A DNA stretch of 64,000 bases from JBEEFP01 sp041166085 (GTDB lineage: Bacteria; Actinomycetota; Acidimicrobiia; Acidimicrobiales; JAFATL01). Position 1 is the stretch's first letter. Each line of letters starts with the position of its first letter. The stretch is from contig JBEEFP010000006.1 of NCBI GenBank assembly GCA_041166085.1, forward strand, positions 1-64,000. The letters run 5' to 3'. Below are positions 1-9,417 of the stretch, in pieces. The translations under genes were made by a program, and so were the position numbers. The notes under the pieces were generated by a model that was not told where the DNA came from, did not search any database, and saw only the letters and a program-made list of their open reading frames with translations.

Positions 1-74
1 GAGCCCTGGACCGATTCGTTCAGCTTTGCGAGTCGCTCGCCCACGCTCGGGCGGTTCTCGATGGTCTTCGCCAT
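1..74 (-). CDS. Probable cytochrome b of the bc complex, N-terminal fragment cut by the window edge
   Basis: Only the first 24 or so codons are present, beginning with the ATG read leftward from base 74; the gene runs off the left edge. The visible peptide starts MAKTIENRPSVGERLAKL, a soluble N-terminus of the kind that precedes the first membrane helix of actinobacterial cytochrome b proteins. The identification rests mainly on context: it follows a 2[4Fe-4S] ferredoxin and a small membrane protein in the same direction, with a membrane cytochrome c diverging from the other side of the promoter. If correct it is the menaquinol-oxidising subunit of the bc complex. No catalytic residue is visible, so the call is an inference. 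Confidence 0.45.
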   Translation of the reverse strand, partial: MAKTIENRPSVGERLAKLNESVQG

Positions 75-100
75 GTCGTCGTGTCGTCTTTCTGGCTTCT

Positions 101-514
101 CTAGAACCGAAGGCCGTAGGCGTAGCCGTGGTTGGCGTCACGCTGGTGCTGGTCGCCGTCGCGGGCGGCAACACCGGTCTTGCCGAGGACGATCACACCG
201 GTCGGGCACCGATCGACGCACAGCGCGCAGCGGGTGCAGACGTCTTCGTCGACCACGAAGATCACGTGGTCGTCGGGGTCGAGCCCAGGCTCGATCGTGT
301 TGGTCGCCTCGGCCACGGCTGAGGTCGACAGCATGTGGATGCACTTCCACGGACAGATGTCGACGCAGCCCTCGCACATGATGCACTCGGCCTGGTCGAT
401 GTGAAGGAACTGCTTGGGCTTCACCGACTTGCCGAGCTGCTCGGCGCTGACCTCGGTGAGGACGTAGTCGCCGGGGAACGGCGGGTGGGGCGGGTTGGCG
501 TCGGTCTTGGCCAT
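101..514 (-). CDS. 2[4Fe-4S] ferredoxin-type protein of the cytochrome bc operon
   Basis: This 137-aa protein carries two cluster motifs. The first has cysteines at residues 44, 47, 50 and 54 (CIMCEGCVDICP) and the second at 93, 96, 99 and 103 (CTRCALCVDRCP), the classic paired arrangement for two [4Fe-4S] clusters. There is no signal peptide or membrane segment, so it should be a cytoplasmic or membrane-associated electron carrier. The ATG at 514 was chosen because it forms an ATGA overlap with the stop of the upstream membrane-protein gene, which implies translational coupling. It probably shuttles electrons near the quinone/bc complex; its partner is not known from sequence. Confidence 0.85.
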   Translation of the reverse strand: MAKTDANPPHPPFPGDYVLTEVSAEQLGKSVKPKQFLHIDQAECIMCEGCVDICPWKCIHMLSTSAVAEATNTIEPGLDPDDHVIFVVDEDVCTRCALCVDRCPTGVIVLGKTGVAARDGDQHQRDANHGYAYGLRF

Positions 515-993
515 CAGGTGGTCTTCTTGAGGAGGGGTCGACCGTACGCCGACGTCTCGATGGCGGGCTGCTCGCTCCTTCGCTGGCCCCGGCGCTGCCA
601 GGCCAGCCATCCGAGGATGTTCGCCGTCACGAAGACTGCGTAGATGAGGGTGGCGATGATGTCGCCCACGGCGGCGGCGGTGACGGTGAGGCGGCCCCGC
701 CCGAAGAAGGTGATCCCGTGGCCGAACATCGGGTTCTTGAGACCCAGGTGCTGGAGCGGCCCGATGGGGATCCCGTACTTGTCGCTGCGCCACGCCAGCT
801 CGTTGCCGGCGTAGGTGAGCCAGTGGTGCGGGACCACGCCGTAGGCGAGGAAGAGCAGCGTGAAGACGTACGTCGCAGCCACGAAGGCCTCGCCCCACGT
901 CAGGGGGCGACCGGGCTCACGCCGCCGGGCAACGAGCACCAGCACGGCGACCATGGCCCCGGTGATCAACAGCGATGCGAGGAAGGCGACCAT
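514..993 (-). CDS. Small polytopic membrane protein leading the cytochrome bc operon
   Basis: A 159-aa integral membrane protein with hydrophobic segments at about residues 1-22, 36-52 and 104-130, and a conserved-looking VVPHHWLTYAGNELAWR stretch between the second and third. I do not recognise a named family. It is the first gene after the Rex-like operator and its stop overlaps the ferredoxin start by four bases, so it is co-transcribed with respiratory genes. The paired histidines next to a membrane segment could bind haem or metal, but that is speculation. Start: ATG at 993 preceded by TAGGACGG, a reasonable ribosome binding site. Confidence 0.65.
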   Translation of the reverse strand: MVAFLASLLITGAMVAVLVLVARRREPGRPLTWGEAFVAATYVFTLLFLAYGVVPHHWLTYAGNELAWRSDKYGIPIGPLQHLGLKNPMFGHGITFFGRGRLTVTAAAVGDIIATLIYAVFVTANILGWLAWQRRGQRRSEQPAIETSAYGRPLLKKTT

Positions 994-1008
994 GTTCCGT
1001 CCTACGGC

Positions 1009-1026
1009 TTGTGAATTCGCTCACAT
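1009..1026. promoter_or_regulatory. Candidate Rex operator in the cytochrome bc operon promoter
   Basis: The 18-base sequence TTGTGAATTCGCTCACAT matches the actinobacterial Rex consensus TTGTGAA-N4-TTCACAA with two mismatches, both in the right half. It lies 15 bases upstream of the leftward start at 993 and abuts a leftward -10 candidate TAACAT (bases 1030-1025), so a bound repressor would cover the transcription start. A rex gene is encoded in this window at 14.6-15.4 kb. Rex senses NADH/NAD+ and in Streptomyces controls respiratory operons; binding here is inferred from sequence only. Confidence 0.6.
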
Positions 1027-1155
1027 GTTACAGGAAAGTCGACAGGTGCATCCGCCGACGCTGGCGTTCTAGCACCCGCCCTCGTGAGCGAGCACATCGC
1101 CAGGGACCCTGCGTCGACGACGACATCGGGTTGTCGCTGAGGCCGTCGCGTTGCA

Positions 1156-1161
1156 TACAGT
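1156..1161 (+). promoter_or_regulatory. -10 element of a probably leaderless cytochrome c gene
   Basis: TACAGT fits the actinobacterial -10 pattern TANNNT and ends nine bases before the GTG start at 1171. A weak -35 (TTGTCG, 1131-1136) sits 19 bases further upstream. No Shine-Dalgarno sequence lies between the -10 box and the start codon, so a leaderless or near-leaderless mRNA is likely. Confidence 0.4.
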
Positions 1162-1170
1162 CACGGCACT

Positions 1171-1806
1171 GTGACTGAGGTCCCTGAACACCTGTTGCAG
1201 CGGTCGCGTGAGCGGCGGGCTGCGCTCGGGCTCGGCGGCGGCGAAGGCGACGCCGGCGCCACGGCCGCCCCGTCCGCCGCCGACACGGGTGGGGACGCTC
1301 CTGCCGCGGGGTCGGCACCGGTCCCGGCCGCCGCCGCGGCACCGGTGATCATCGAAGAGCCGCCTCCCCCGCCCCCGCCTGCCTACGTCGCCGAGATCGA
1401 GCGCACCCGCGTGCCGCTCTGGGTGATGCCCGTGCTCGTGCTCCTCCCGTTCTGGGGCATCCTCTACTTCGGCGCCTTCGGCAGTCACAAGACCGAAGCG
1501 GCAGCGGCACCGGACGGGCGGACGGTCTACAACTCGGCCGGGTGCTCTGGCTGCCACGGCGCCGCAGGCGAAGGGGGCGTCGGCCCGGCCCTGCACGGCG
1601 GGGACGCCAAGCTGACGTTCCCCAACGAGGCCGACCACATCAGCTGGGTCAAGACGGGTTCGGCCCCCTTCGCCGGAAAGCCGTACGGCGATCCGAACCG
1701 CGACGGTGGCCAGCGGGTGGCCAAGGGGCTCATGCCCGCGTTCCAGGGCACCCTGTCCGACGCCGAGATCCAGGCCGTCGTCACCTACGAGCGAGAGCAG
1801 CTCTAA
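1171..1806 (+). CDS. Membrane-anchored monohaem cytochrome c
   Basis: A 211-aa protein with a cytoplasmic Ala/Pro-rich N-terminus (residues 1-80, including a run of eight prolines), one membrane helix at about 82-103, and a C-terminal class I cytochrome c domain. The haem motif CSGCH is at 125-129 and a likely axial methionine lies in GLMPAFQG. It is predicted to sit outside the membrane and carry electrons from the bc complex to the terminal oxidase. It diverges from the bc operon across a short shared regulatory region, supporting that role. GTG start as described for the promoter. The geranylgeranyl reductase-like gene follows after two bases. Confidence 0.85.
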   Translation: MTEVPEHLLQRSRERRAALGLGGGEGDAGATAAPSAADTGGDAPAAGSAPVPAAAAAPVIIEEPPPPPPPAYVAEIERTRVPLWVMPVLVLLPFWGILYFGAFGSHKTEAAAAPDGRTVYNSAGCSGCHGAAGEGGVGPALHGGDAKLTFPNEADHISWVKTGSAPFAGKPYGDPNRDGGQRVAKGLMPAFQGTLSDAEIQAVVTYEREQL

Positions 1807-1808
1807 CC

Positions 1809-3062
1809 GTGCCAGCGTCCGGCCACGACGTCCTCGTCGTGGGCGGCGGGCCGGCCGGTGCCAGCTGCGCCTACTGGTTGGCCGAGGCCGGCCACGACGT
1901 GCTGTTGCTCGAGAAGAAGCGCTACCCGCGTGAGAAGACCTGCGGCGACGGACTGACGCCCCGGTCGGTGCGCCAGCTCCATGACATGGGCCTGGCCGAC
2001 GACCTCACCGAGTTCCACCGCTTCGAAGGACTGCGCTCCCTGGCCTTCGGCCGCACGCTCGAGCTGCGGTGGCCCAGCCATCCCGACTACCCGTCGTTCG
2101 GCTACGTCATCACGCGCAAGGATCTGGACCACCTGGTGGCCGAGCGGGCCGTGAAGGCCGGCGCGACCCTCTGGCAGGAGGCCGAGGCCACCGCCCCCCT
2201 CCTCGAGAACGGCTTGGTGCGGGGAGCCACGGTGAAGGTGAAGGACAACGGCGGCTCCGTCCTCCAACACGTGCGGGCCCGCTATGTGGTGATCGCCGAC
2301 GGCGGCAACTCGCGGTTCGGCCGGGCCGTCGGCACCAGCCGCGAGCGGACCTACCCGCTCGGCATGGCGATCCGGGGCTACTACACCTCACCGCGCCACG
2401 ACGAGCCGTGGATCGAGAGCCACCTCGACATCCGCGACAAGGCCGGCAACGTGCTGCCCGGCTACGGGTGGATCTTCCCGGTCGGTGACGGTCGGGTGAA
2501 CGTCGGCATCGGCCTCCTCTCCACGTTCAACCAGTGGAAGGCCGTCAACACCAGCCACCTCATGGAGAGCTTCGTCGACTACGCGCCCGCGTCCTGGGGT
2601 CTGTCCGCCGAGACCTCGTGCGGCCCGCCAACGGGCGGCAAGCTCCCGATGGCCCTCTCCGTCGGGCCCCACGCCGGGCCCACGTGGCTGGTGGCGGGCG
2701 ACGCGGGCGGGTCGATCAACCCGTTCAACGGGGAGGGCATCGCCTATGCCTACGAGACGGGACGCTTGGCCGCCGATGCGGTCGGTCAGGCCCTGCGCAC
2801 CGGTGACGGGCTGGCCCTGCAGGCGTACGATCGCCGGCTGCACGAGACGTACGGCCTGTACTTCAAGGTGGCGCGTGCGTTCGTGCACATCATCGGGCGA
2901 CCCGAGCTCATGCGGGCCCTCGTGAGCACCGGCATGCGCAGCCGCACATTGATGGAGTGGGTGTTGCGCATCATGTCGAACATGCTGCGGCCCGACGAGC
3001 TGGGCCCGGCCGAAGCGGCCTACAAGGCCGTCGCCGCCATCGCCCGGATCACGCCCGCCTGA
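1809..3062 (+). CDS. Geranylgeranyl reductase family FAD-dependent oxidoreductase (MenJ-like)
   Basis: A 417-aa flavoprotein. The N-terminus has the Rossmann dinucleotide fingerprint VVGGGPAGASCAYWLAEAG (residues 9-27), followed by the family's EKKRYPREKTCGDGLTP active-site region and a late GDAGGSINPFNGEGIAYA motif that contacts FAD. Members reduce isoprenoid double bonds; in actinobacteria the homologue MenJ saturates one isoprene unit of menaquinone. Placement two bases behind a respiratory cytochrome c fits a quinone-tailoring job, but substrate cannot be read from sequence. Start: GTG at 1809, three bases after the cytochrome stop, where homology begins; the reading frame extends further upstream without meaning. 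Confidence 0.8.
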   Translation: MPASGHDVLVVGGGPAGASCAYWLAEAGHDVLLLEKKRYPREKTCGDGLTPRSVRQLHDMGLADDLTEFHRFEGLRSLAFGRTLELRWPSHPDYPSFGYVITRKDLDHLVAERAVKAGATLWQEAEATAPLLENGLVRGATVKVKDNGGSVLQHVRARYVVIADGGNSRFGRAVGTSRERTYPLGMAIRGYYTSPRHDEPWIESHLDIRDKAGNVLPGYGWIFPVGDGRVNVGIGLLSTFNQWKAVNTSHLMESFVDYAPASWGLSAETSCGPPTGGKLPMALSVGPHAGPTWLVAGDAGGSINPFNGEGIAYAYETGRLAADAVGQALRTGDGLALQAYDRRLHETYGLYFKVARAFVHIIGRPELMRALVSTGMRSRTLMEWVLRIMSNMLRPDELGPAEAAYKAVAAIARITPA

Positions 3063-3072
3063 GGCGAGGGCG

Positions 3073-3699
3073 TCAGGTGCCGGTCTGCCCGTTCTCGGGC
3101 GGGACGAGGCCAAGGCTGTGCGCGAGGGCGATGGCCTGAGCCCGGTTGCGCACGCCGAGCTTCTTGAACATGCGGCTCTGCAGGTTCTCCACCGTCTTGG
3201 GTGCGATGCCCAGACTGCGCGCCGTCTGCTTCACCGTCTGCCCCGCGTCGATGGACGCCAGGATCTGCCGTTCCCTCGGGGTCAGGGAGATGGCTTTCTC
3301 CTCGCCCTCTTGCGCGTGCACCCGCAGAGCGTCGGCGACCCGGCGGACGAGCGACGGCGACAGCTCGGTGCCGCCGACGGCCACGGTGCGCACGGCGTGG
3401 GCCAACCGTTCGGACGACGCGTCGATCTCCACCACTGCGTCGGCGCCCCGCATCACTGCGGCCAGCACCTCGTCGGCATTGAGTTGCGCGCTGGTGACGA
3501 GCACGACCTTGGCGCCGAGCGAGGACAGCGACGCCCAGTCGTCCTCGAGCGGGTCAACCACGACGACGACGTTGCCGTCGCCGGGGGGGCCCAGCTCGAT
3601 GCCAGCCGCGTTCAGCACCGCAGTGACCGTGTCACGGGACAAGGCGGACGGGCCCGCGACCACGGCACCCACCGACGTGCCGATGTTGTCTTGCTCCAT
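3073..3699 (-). CDS. LuxR-type transcriptional regulator with degenerate receiver domain
   Basis: A 208-aa protein ending in a clear LuxR/GerE helix-turn-helix (SLTPRERQILASIDAGQTV, then APKTVENLQSRMFKKLGV). The N-terminal half has a receiver-like alternation of strands and helices, but the segment that should carry the phospho-accepting aspartate and MPxxxG loop reads VVVVVDPLEDDWASLSSL, so ordinary phosphorylation is doubtful. No histidine kinase is adjacent. It lies head-to-tail behind a second regulator of the same build. ATG at 3699 was preferred because upstream codons are low-complexity. Convergent with the reductase gene, ten bases apart. Confidence 0.75.
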   Translation of the reverse strand: MEQDNIGTSVGAVVAGPSALSRDTVTAVLNAAGIELGPPGDGNVVVVVDPLEDDWASLSSLGAKVVLVTSAQLNADEVLAAVMRGADAVVEIDASSERLAHAVRTVAVGGTELSPSLVRRVADALRVHAQEGEEKAISLTPRERQILASIDAGQTVKQTARSLGIAPKTVENLQSRMFKKLGVRNRAQAIALAHSLGLVPPENGQTGT

Positions 3700-3797
3700 C
3701 CGGTCCCGCCCTCCCCGCCGTCCCTGGGGCCCCTCCGACCGATCCTGCAAGCTACGAGTCGGCTCGACGGCGACCCCATGAGGGAAACCCCCCACTG

Positions 3798-4421
3798 TCA
3801 GAGGCCCGCGGTGCCGATGAACCCGGCGCGGATGGCCACTGCGACGGCGTGGGCCTGGCTCTGCACGCCCAGCTTGGCGTAGATGCGTTGCTTGTGGTTG
3901 TCCACCGTCTTGGGGCTGATGCGCAGCCGGTCCGCGATCTCGCGCGCAGCCAGACCGCTCCCGATCAGCACGAGGACCTCGAGCTCCCGATCCGTGAGGA
4001 TGGTGCGGAGGTCACTCGGCTCGACCCGGGGTTGGCGCTCGACGCTGCGCAGGTCGACGACGGTCGCGCTCCCCCGCACCGCCGCCAGCACCGCACCGAC
4101 GCCGGCGCTTCGCTCCACGAGGACCACGCCTGCACCCAGCGCCGGCCCCTGCTCGGCCCCGCTGTCGCCGACCGTCCCCACGAGGCGCAGCGCCGGGTGC
4201 CCGCCGCAGAGGGTGCGGACGACCTCGAGCGGGTCCCATTCTTCGGCGTCGGCCTCGAACACCGCGAAGTCCGGCGACTGGTCGGCGCACAAGGCCACCA
4301 GCTCGGGGCCGGAAGCGACGGCCCCTGCGAGCTCCAGATCGTCCTGCGCCGCGATCCAGAGCGCCAACCCCTCCCGCAGGAGGCGGTGACGTTCCTGCAC
4401 CACGCCCCTCAGCCTCGGCAT
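3798..4421 (-). CDS. LuxR-type transcriptional regulator, NarL-like, atypical receiver
   Basis: A 207-aa NarL-like regulator. The N-terminus (PRLRGVVQERHRLLREGLAL) resembles the start of a receiver domain, but the acceptor region reads PDFAVFEADAEEWDPLEVV, lacking the usual LDxxMPxxxG pattern. The C-terminal LuxR domain is intact: ILTDRELEVLVLIGSGLAAR, then ISPKTVDNHKQRIYAKLGV. It is probably transcribed with the similar regulator downstream, 98 bases away, and diverges from the MMPL transporter. ATG at 4421 is favoured because receiver homology begins there; another ATG at 4466 would add 15 residues. Target genes are unknown. Confidence 0.75.
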   Translation of the reverse strand: MPRLRGVVQERHRLLREGLALWIAAQDDLELAGAVASGPELVALCADQSPDFAVFEADAEEWDPLEVVRTLCGGHPALRLVGTVGDSGAEQGPALGAGVVLVERSAGVGAVLAAVRGSATVVDLRSVERQPRVEPSDLRTILTDRELEVLVLIGSGLAAREIADRLRISPKTVDNHKQRIYAKLGVQSQAHAVAVAIRAGFIGTAGL

Positions 4422-4599
4422 GCCCACGCCGCCCCATGCCGTCCAGGTGTGCGTGCCCGCGGCCATGCGTGCAGGGTCTGGCCAGCGCTGGCACTTGCCA
4501 CCCGATGAGGCGTCGGCACATCCCCTGTACGTGCGCCGGGGGGAGAACGTCGCGCTGTGACCGATGACCTGTGGACCCAGGAGGCGCCCGTCCGTACGT

Positions 4600-4610
4600 T
4601 AACGGCGTTA
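4600..4610. promoter_or_regulatory. Palindromic operator candidate upstream of the MMPL-TetR operon
   Basis: TAACGGCGTTA is a perfect 11-base palindrome centred on one G, 22 bases before the transporter start. The downstream tetR-type gene is in the same transcription unit, and TetR repressors commonly bind such palindromes in their own promoters. Binding is inferred. Confidence 0.35.
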
Positions 4611-4632
4611 GCTGAACCTGGAGGGCGAAGCG

Positions 4633-6975
4633 ATGTTGACGCGGTTGGCCGAGTTCGTGGTGCGGCGGCGGCGCTGGGTGCTGGTGGGGTCGTTGGTGGT
4701 GTTCGTGGTCGCCGGTGCCCTCGGGGGCAACGTGCAGAAGCATCTGAGCCAAGGGGGCTTCGAGGACCCGAACGCCGAGTCGACCCGGGCCGATCACGCG
4801 CTGCAACGCACCTTCGGCGCGGGACAGCCCAACTTCATCCTCGTCGTCGAGGCCGAGCACGGGACGGTCGACGATGCCGCGGTCGCGGCGGCAGGTGCCG
4901 CGGTCACCACGGAGCTGGCCAAGGAAGGCGCCATCGAGCAGGCCGCCTCGTACTGGTCGCTCGGTTCGCCGCCGCCGCTCAAGAGCAAGGACGGCACGAA
5001 GGCGCTCGTGCTGGCGACCATCAAGGGCAGCCAGGACCAGATGGCCACCCGCGTGAAGGCCCTGACACCGAAGTACGCGCGCCAGACCGACCTGCTCTCC
5101 ATTCGGGTCGGCGGGTTCAACGAGGTGTTCCACACCGTCGGCGACACCATCGAGCGCAACCTCAAGACGGCCGAGAGCATCGCCTTCCCGATCACCTTGC
5201 TCCTGCTGGTGCTGGTCTTCGGGAGCGTCGTGGCTGCGTCGTTGCCGCTCGCCATCGGCGCCCTCGCGGTCGTCGGCACGTTTTTGATCCTGCGCATCGT
5301 GGCGTCGCTGACCGAGGTGTCCGTGTACTCCACCAGCCTGGTGACGGCGATGGGCCTCGGTCTCGCCATCGACTACAGCCTGTTCATCGTCTCGCGGTAC
5401 CGGGAGGAGCTGCGCAAGGGACTCGACACGCGTGCCGCCGTCATCCGCAGCGTGCAGACAGCGGGCCGCACGGTTGCCTTCGGCGGCCTGACGGTCGCCA
5501 TAGCACTGTCGGCCTTGCTCGTGTTCCCCCTCGCCTTCCTGCGGTCGTTCGCGTACGCCGGCATCGGCGTGGTCGCCTTCGCGGTCGCCGGCGCCGTCAT
5601 CGTGCTCCCCGCGCTGCTGATGGCCATGGGCCCGCGGATCGACAAGCTGTCGATCCGCCGCCACGCGCCGACGGCGGACGACGAGGGTTTCTGGCACCGG
5701 GCCGCCCTGTTCGTGATGCGCCGGCCCGTCCCCATCGCAACGAGCGTGATCGTCATCCTGCTGCTGCTCGGCGCGCCCTTCCTGAACGCCAAGTTCGGGC
5801 TGCCCGACGACCGCGTCCTCCCTGCGTCGACGCCGGTGCGGCAGGTGCACGACGAGATCCGGAGAGACTTCAACAGCCAGGAAGCGGGAGCCGTCTCGGT
5901 CGTGGCCGACAAGCTCGGTGACCCCGGCCCGCATGCGGCGGCGATCAAGCAGTACGCCACCTCGCTGTCCAAGGTGCGCGGTGTGGCGCGGGTCGACTCG
6001 CTGGAGGGGTCGTTCATCAACGGTGGCCAGGTCGTCCCGCCCAACCCCGTGTACGTCTACCGCTTCGCGCGCGCCCAGGGGACGTGGCTGTCGGTCGTGC
6101 CGTCGGTGGAACCCAACTCGCTCGCGGGCGAACGGCTGATCAAGGACCTGCGAGCCCAGCCCCGCCTGTTCCCGGTCCAGTTCGGCGGCATGTCGGCGCA
6201 GCTGGTCGACTCCAAGGCATCACTGTTCGGACGGATGCCGCTGGCGGCCGGCCTCATCCTGCTCACGACCTTCGTCATGCTGTTCCTGATGTTCGGCAGC
6301 CTGCTCGTGCCGGCCAAGGCGGTGGTCCTGAACCTGCTCAGTCTCACCGCAACCTTCGGCGCCATGGTGTGGATCTTCCAGGAGGGCCACCTCAAGGGCT
6401 TCCTCGACTTCACGCCGACGGGGGTGCTCGACACGACCACACCGATCCTCATGTTCTGCACAGCGTTCGGCCTGTCGATGGACTACGAGGTGTTCCTGCT
6501 CAGTCGCATCAAGGAGGAGCACGACCATGGCGGAGACAACATCCACTCCGTCGCGGTGGGACTGGAGCGCACGGGCCGCATCGTGACCGCGGCAGCTGCC
6601 ACGCTGGCGGTGGTGTTCATCGCATTCGCCACTTCCGACATCAGCTTCATCAAGCTGTTCGGCGTCGGCCTCACCATGGCGGTGCTGGTCGACGCCACCC
6701 TCATCCGCGCCGCCCTGGTCCCCGCATTCATGCGCCTGGCTGGCAACGCCAACTGGTGGGCTCCCGCGCCCATGCGCCGCTTCTACGACCGGTGGGGCAT
6801 CCACGAGATTCCCGACGACCGGGTCATCGACCTCACGAACGGCTACAAGCGCAAGCTCGTCGACTTGGCCGCCGCGTGCGCGAGCGACGAAGAGCTGCAC
6901 GCGCTGCTCGAGGTGGAAGGGGTCAGCCGCCGTCAGCTCGACGCGTGGCGGCAGCCGGTGGGGAGCTCGTCATAG
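4633..6975 (+). CDS. MMPL family RND-type transporter
   Basis: A 780-aa inner-membrane transporter with the twofold RND layout: a first helix at about 16-34, a large extracytoplasmic domain, helices 2-6, a second external domain (about 390-530) and helices 7-12. Each half has the proton-relay Asp-Tyr motif of MmpL proteins (GLAIDYSLFIVSRY and GLSMDYEVFLLSRI), so proton-driven export of lipids or drugs is likely. Start ATG at 4633 has a good GGAGG eight bases upstream. A TetR regulator begins inside its 3' end. Substrate is unknown. Length is shorter than mycobacterial MmpL3 (about 940 aa), which has an additional C-terminal tail. Confidence 0.9.
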   Translation: MLTRLAEFVVRRRRWVLVGSLVVFVVAGALGGNVQKHLSQGGFEDPNAESTRADHALQRTFGAGQPNFILVVEAEHGTVDDAAVAAAGAAVTTELAKEGAIEQAASYWSLGSPPPLKSKDGTKALVLATIKGSQDQMATRVKALTPKYARQTDLLSIRVGGFNEVFHTVGDTIERNLKTAESIAFPITLLLLVLVFGSVVAASLPLAIGALAVVGTFLILRIVASLTEVSVYSTSLVTAMGLGLAIDYSLFIVSRYREELRKGLDTRAAVIRSVQTAGRTVAFGGLTVAIALSALLVFPLAFLRSFAYAGIGVVAFAVAGAVIVLPALLMAMGPRIDKLSIRRHAPTADDEGFWHRAALFVMRRPVPIATSVIVILLLLGAPFLNAKFGLPDDRVLPASTPVRQVHDEIRRDFNSQEAGAVSVVADKLGDPGPHAAAIKQYATSLSKVRGVARVDSLEGSFINGGQVVPPNPVYVYRFARAQGTWLSVVPSVEPNSLAGERLIKDLRAQPRLFPVQFGGMSAQLVDSKASLFGRMPLAAGLILLTTFVMLFLMFGSLLVPAKAVVLNLLSLTATFGAMVWIFQEGHLKGFLDFTPTGVLDTTTPILMFCTAFGLSMDYEVFLLSRIKEEHDHGGDNIHSVAVGLERTGRIVTAAAATLAVVFIAFATSDISFIKLFGVGLTMAVLVDATLIRAALVPAFMRLAGNANWWAPAPMRRFYDRWGIHEIPDDRVIDLTNGYKRKLVDLAAACASDEELHALLEVEGVSRRQLDAWRQPVGSSS

Positions 6976-7580
6976 CGAGCCGCGCCCGACCCAGGTCGCG
7001 GCGGGGCGAGGGCGATCGGCTGCGCAAGGAGATCCTCGACAAGACGGCCCGGCTGCTGGCCAAGACGGGCGACGAGGAGGCGGTGTCGATCCGGGCCGTC
7101 GCCAGCGCCGTCGGCGTCACGCCGCCGTCGATCTACCTGCACTTCGCCGACAAGGACGAGCTGATCCGCGCCGCGTGCGAGGAGACGTTCCAGCTCTTCG
7201 ACCAGTTCGTCGAGGACCGAGTCGCGAACATCCAGGAGCCGACCGCGCAGCTGGCCGAGCGCGGCCGCGCCTACATCGACTTCGGCGTGCGCCACCCCGA
7301 GCACTACCGCGTGCTGTTCATGGGGAAAGCCCACGGCCAGCACGACGACACCGTCATGGAAGCGTCGGGCTTCACCCACCTGCTCGACAACGTGAAGGGC
7401 TGCATTGATGCCGGTGCGATCGCGCTGCGGGATCCCGTCCTCGTCGCGACGGGTCTGTGGACGCTCGTGCACGGCATCACCTCGCTGGCCGTGTCCGTCC
7501 CGGGCTATCCCGTCGTGGGCCTCGACGCACTCGTGGACCACATGCTCGACGCCTACGCGCGGGGGCTGGCAGGCTCCTGA
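6945..7580 (+). CDS. TetR/AcrR family transcriptional regulator
   Basis: About 211 aa with an N-terminal TetR helix-turn-helix (AVASAVGVTPPSIYLHFADK) and a helical ligand-binding C-terminus that includes WTLVHGITSLAV, similar to the WHG-type C-terminal domain (TetR_C_33). It overlaps the end of the MMPL gene by 31 bases when started at the GTG at 6945; there is no ATG/GTG/TTG between that codon and the helix-turn-helix, so the true start may be non-canonical. It most likely represses its own operon through the palindrome at 4600 and responds to a transporter substrate. Confidence 0.8.
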   Translation: MAAAGGELVIASRARPRSRRGEGDRLRKEILDKTARLLAKTGDEEAVSIRAVASAVGVTPPSIYLHFADKDELIRAACEETFQLFDQFVEDRVANIQEPTAQLAERGRAYIDFGVRHPEHYRVLFMGKAHGQHDDTVMEASGFTHLLDNVKGCIDAGAIALRDPVLVATGLWTLVHGITSLAVSVPGYPVVGLDALVDHMLDAYARGLAGS

Positions 7581-7582
7581 CC

Positions 7583-8023
7583 GTGTCGTCGCCCCGGTCT
7601 CTCAGCGCGGAGGAGCTCGACGTCCTGCTCGGCCTCGACGTGCCGGGCCGGCTCGGCACCCTCGACAAGGAGGGCTACCCGCACGTGACGCCGATGTGGT
7701 TCGTGTGGGAGCGCGGCGCGTTCTACATGACGAGCCTGGCCGAGAAGGCGCACGTGCGCCGGCTCGAGCGCGACCCGCGCGCGTCGTTCCTCGTCGACGT
7801 GGAGGACGCCGAGCGCTCCGACGGCGAGCGCCCCAACCGCTCGGTGCGGGCCGTGGGCCCGGCCGAGCTCTTCGACGACGAGGCCGGGCTGTGGACCCGT
7901 CGCATCACCGAGAAGTACATCGTCGGCCACGGACGTGACGCCATGGTCGAGCGACGGACCGGTCAACCCCGCGTCGTCATCCGCCTCCAGCCCGTCCGCC
8001 TCTTCGGCCTGTCGAGCGACTGA
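7583..8023 (+). CDS. PPOX-fold (pyridoxamine 5'-phosphate oxidase-like) flavin or F420 enzyme
   Basis: A 146-aa split-barrel protein with typical features: GRLGTLDKEGYPHVTPMWFV near the N-terminus, a strand with YMTSLAEKAHVRRLERDPR, and a C-terminal RVVIRLQPVRLFGL strand. Members bind FMN or F420 and reduce or oxidise varied small molecules; actinobacteria have many F420-dependent examples. It starts two bases after the TetR stop (GTG at 7583), so it is probably co-expressed with the MMPL transporter and may modify the same class of compound. Cofactor choice cannot be read here. Confidence 0.75.
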   Translation: MSSPRSLSAEELDVLLGLDVPGRLGTLDKEGYPHVTPMWFVWERGAFYMTSLAEKAHVRRLERDPRASFLVDVEDAERSDGERPNRSVRAVGPAELFDDEAGLWTRRITEKYIVGHGRDAMVERRTGQPRVVIRLQPVRLFGLSSD

Positions 8024-8030
8024 CCCAGCC

Positions 8031-8077
8031 GACTTTTGGGAAGTTCGGGGGAACTGAGCCCCCAAACTGCCGAAAAG

Positions 8078-8079
<2 letters not shown>
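8031..8079. terminator. Bidirectional hairpin terminator between convergent genes
   Basis: A long imperfect inverted repeat. The outer arms GACTTTT (8031-8037) and AAAAGTC (8073-8079) pair perfectly, and inner arms AGTTCGGGGG and CCCCCAAACT close a loop of about seven bases. It lies just after the PPOX gene stop and overlaps the last codons of hemL on the other strand, giving a T-rich outer stem in both directions. Confidence 0.65.
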
Positions 8080-9333
<1,254 letters not shown>

Positions 9334-9337
<4 letters not shown>

Positions 9338-9417
9338 TGAGGCGTTCGGCGATCTCTCTATCCATTGAGGCGCTCCGCTACCGCTCTATCCATTGAGGCG
9401 CTCCGCTACCTCTCCGG
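9334..9417. repeat. Three tandem 28-bp copies at the hemB/hemL junction
   Basis: Copies begin at 9334, 9362 and 9390, each opening with CCATTGAGGCG on the plus strand. The copies at 9362 and 9390 are identical over about 22 bases; the copy at 9334, containing the hemL start, is more diverged. Read leftward each encodes a variant of the hemB C-terminus ERLNG followed by or near a stop. See the finding on this junction. Confidence 0.85.
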
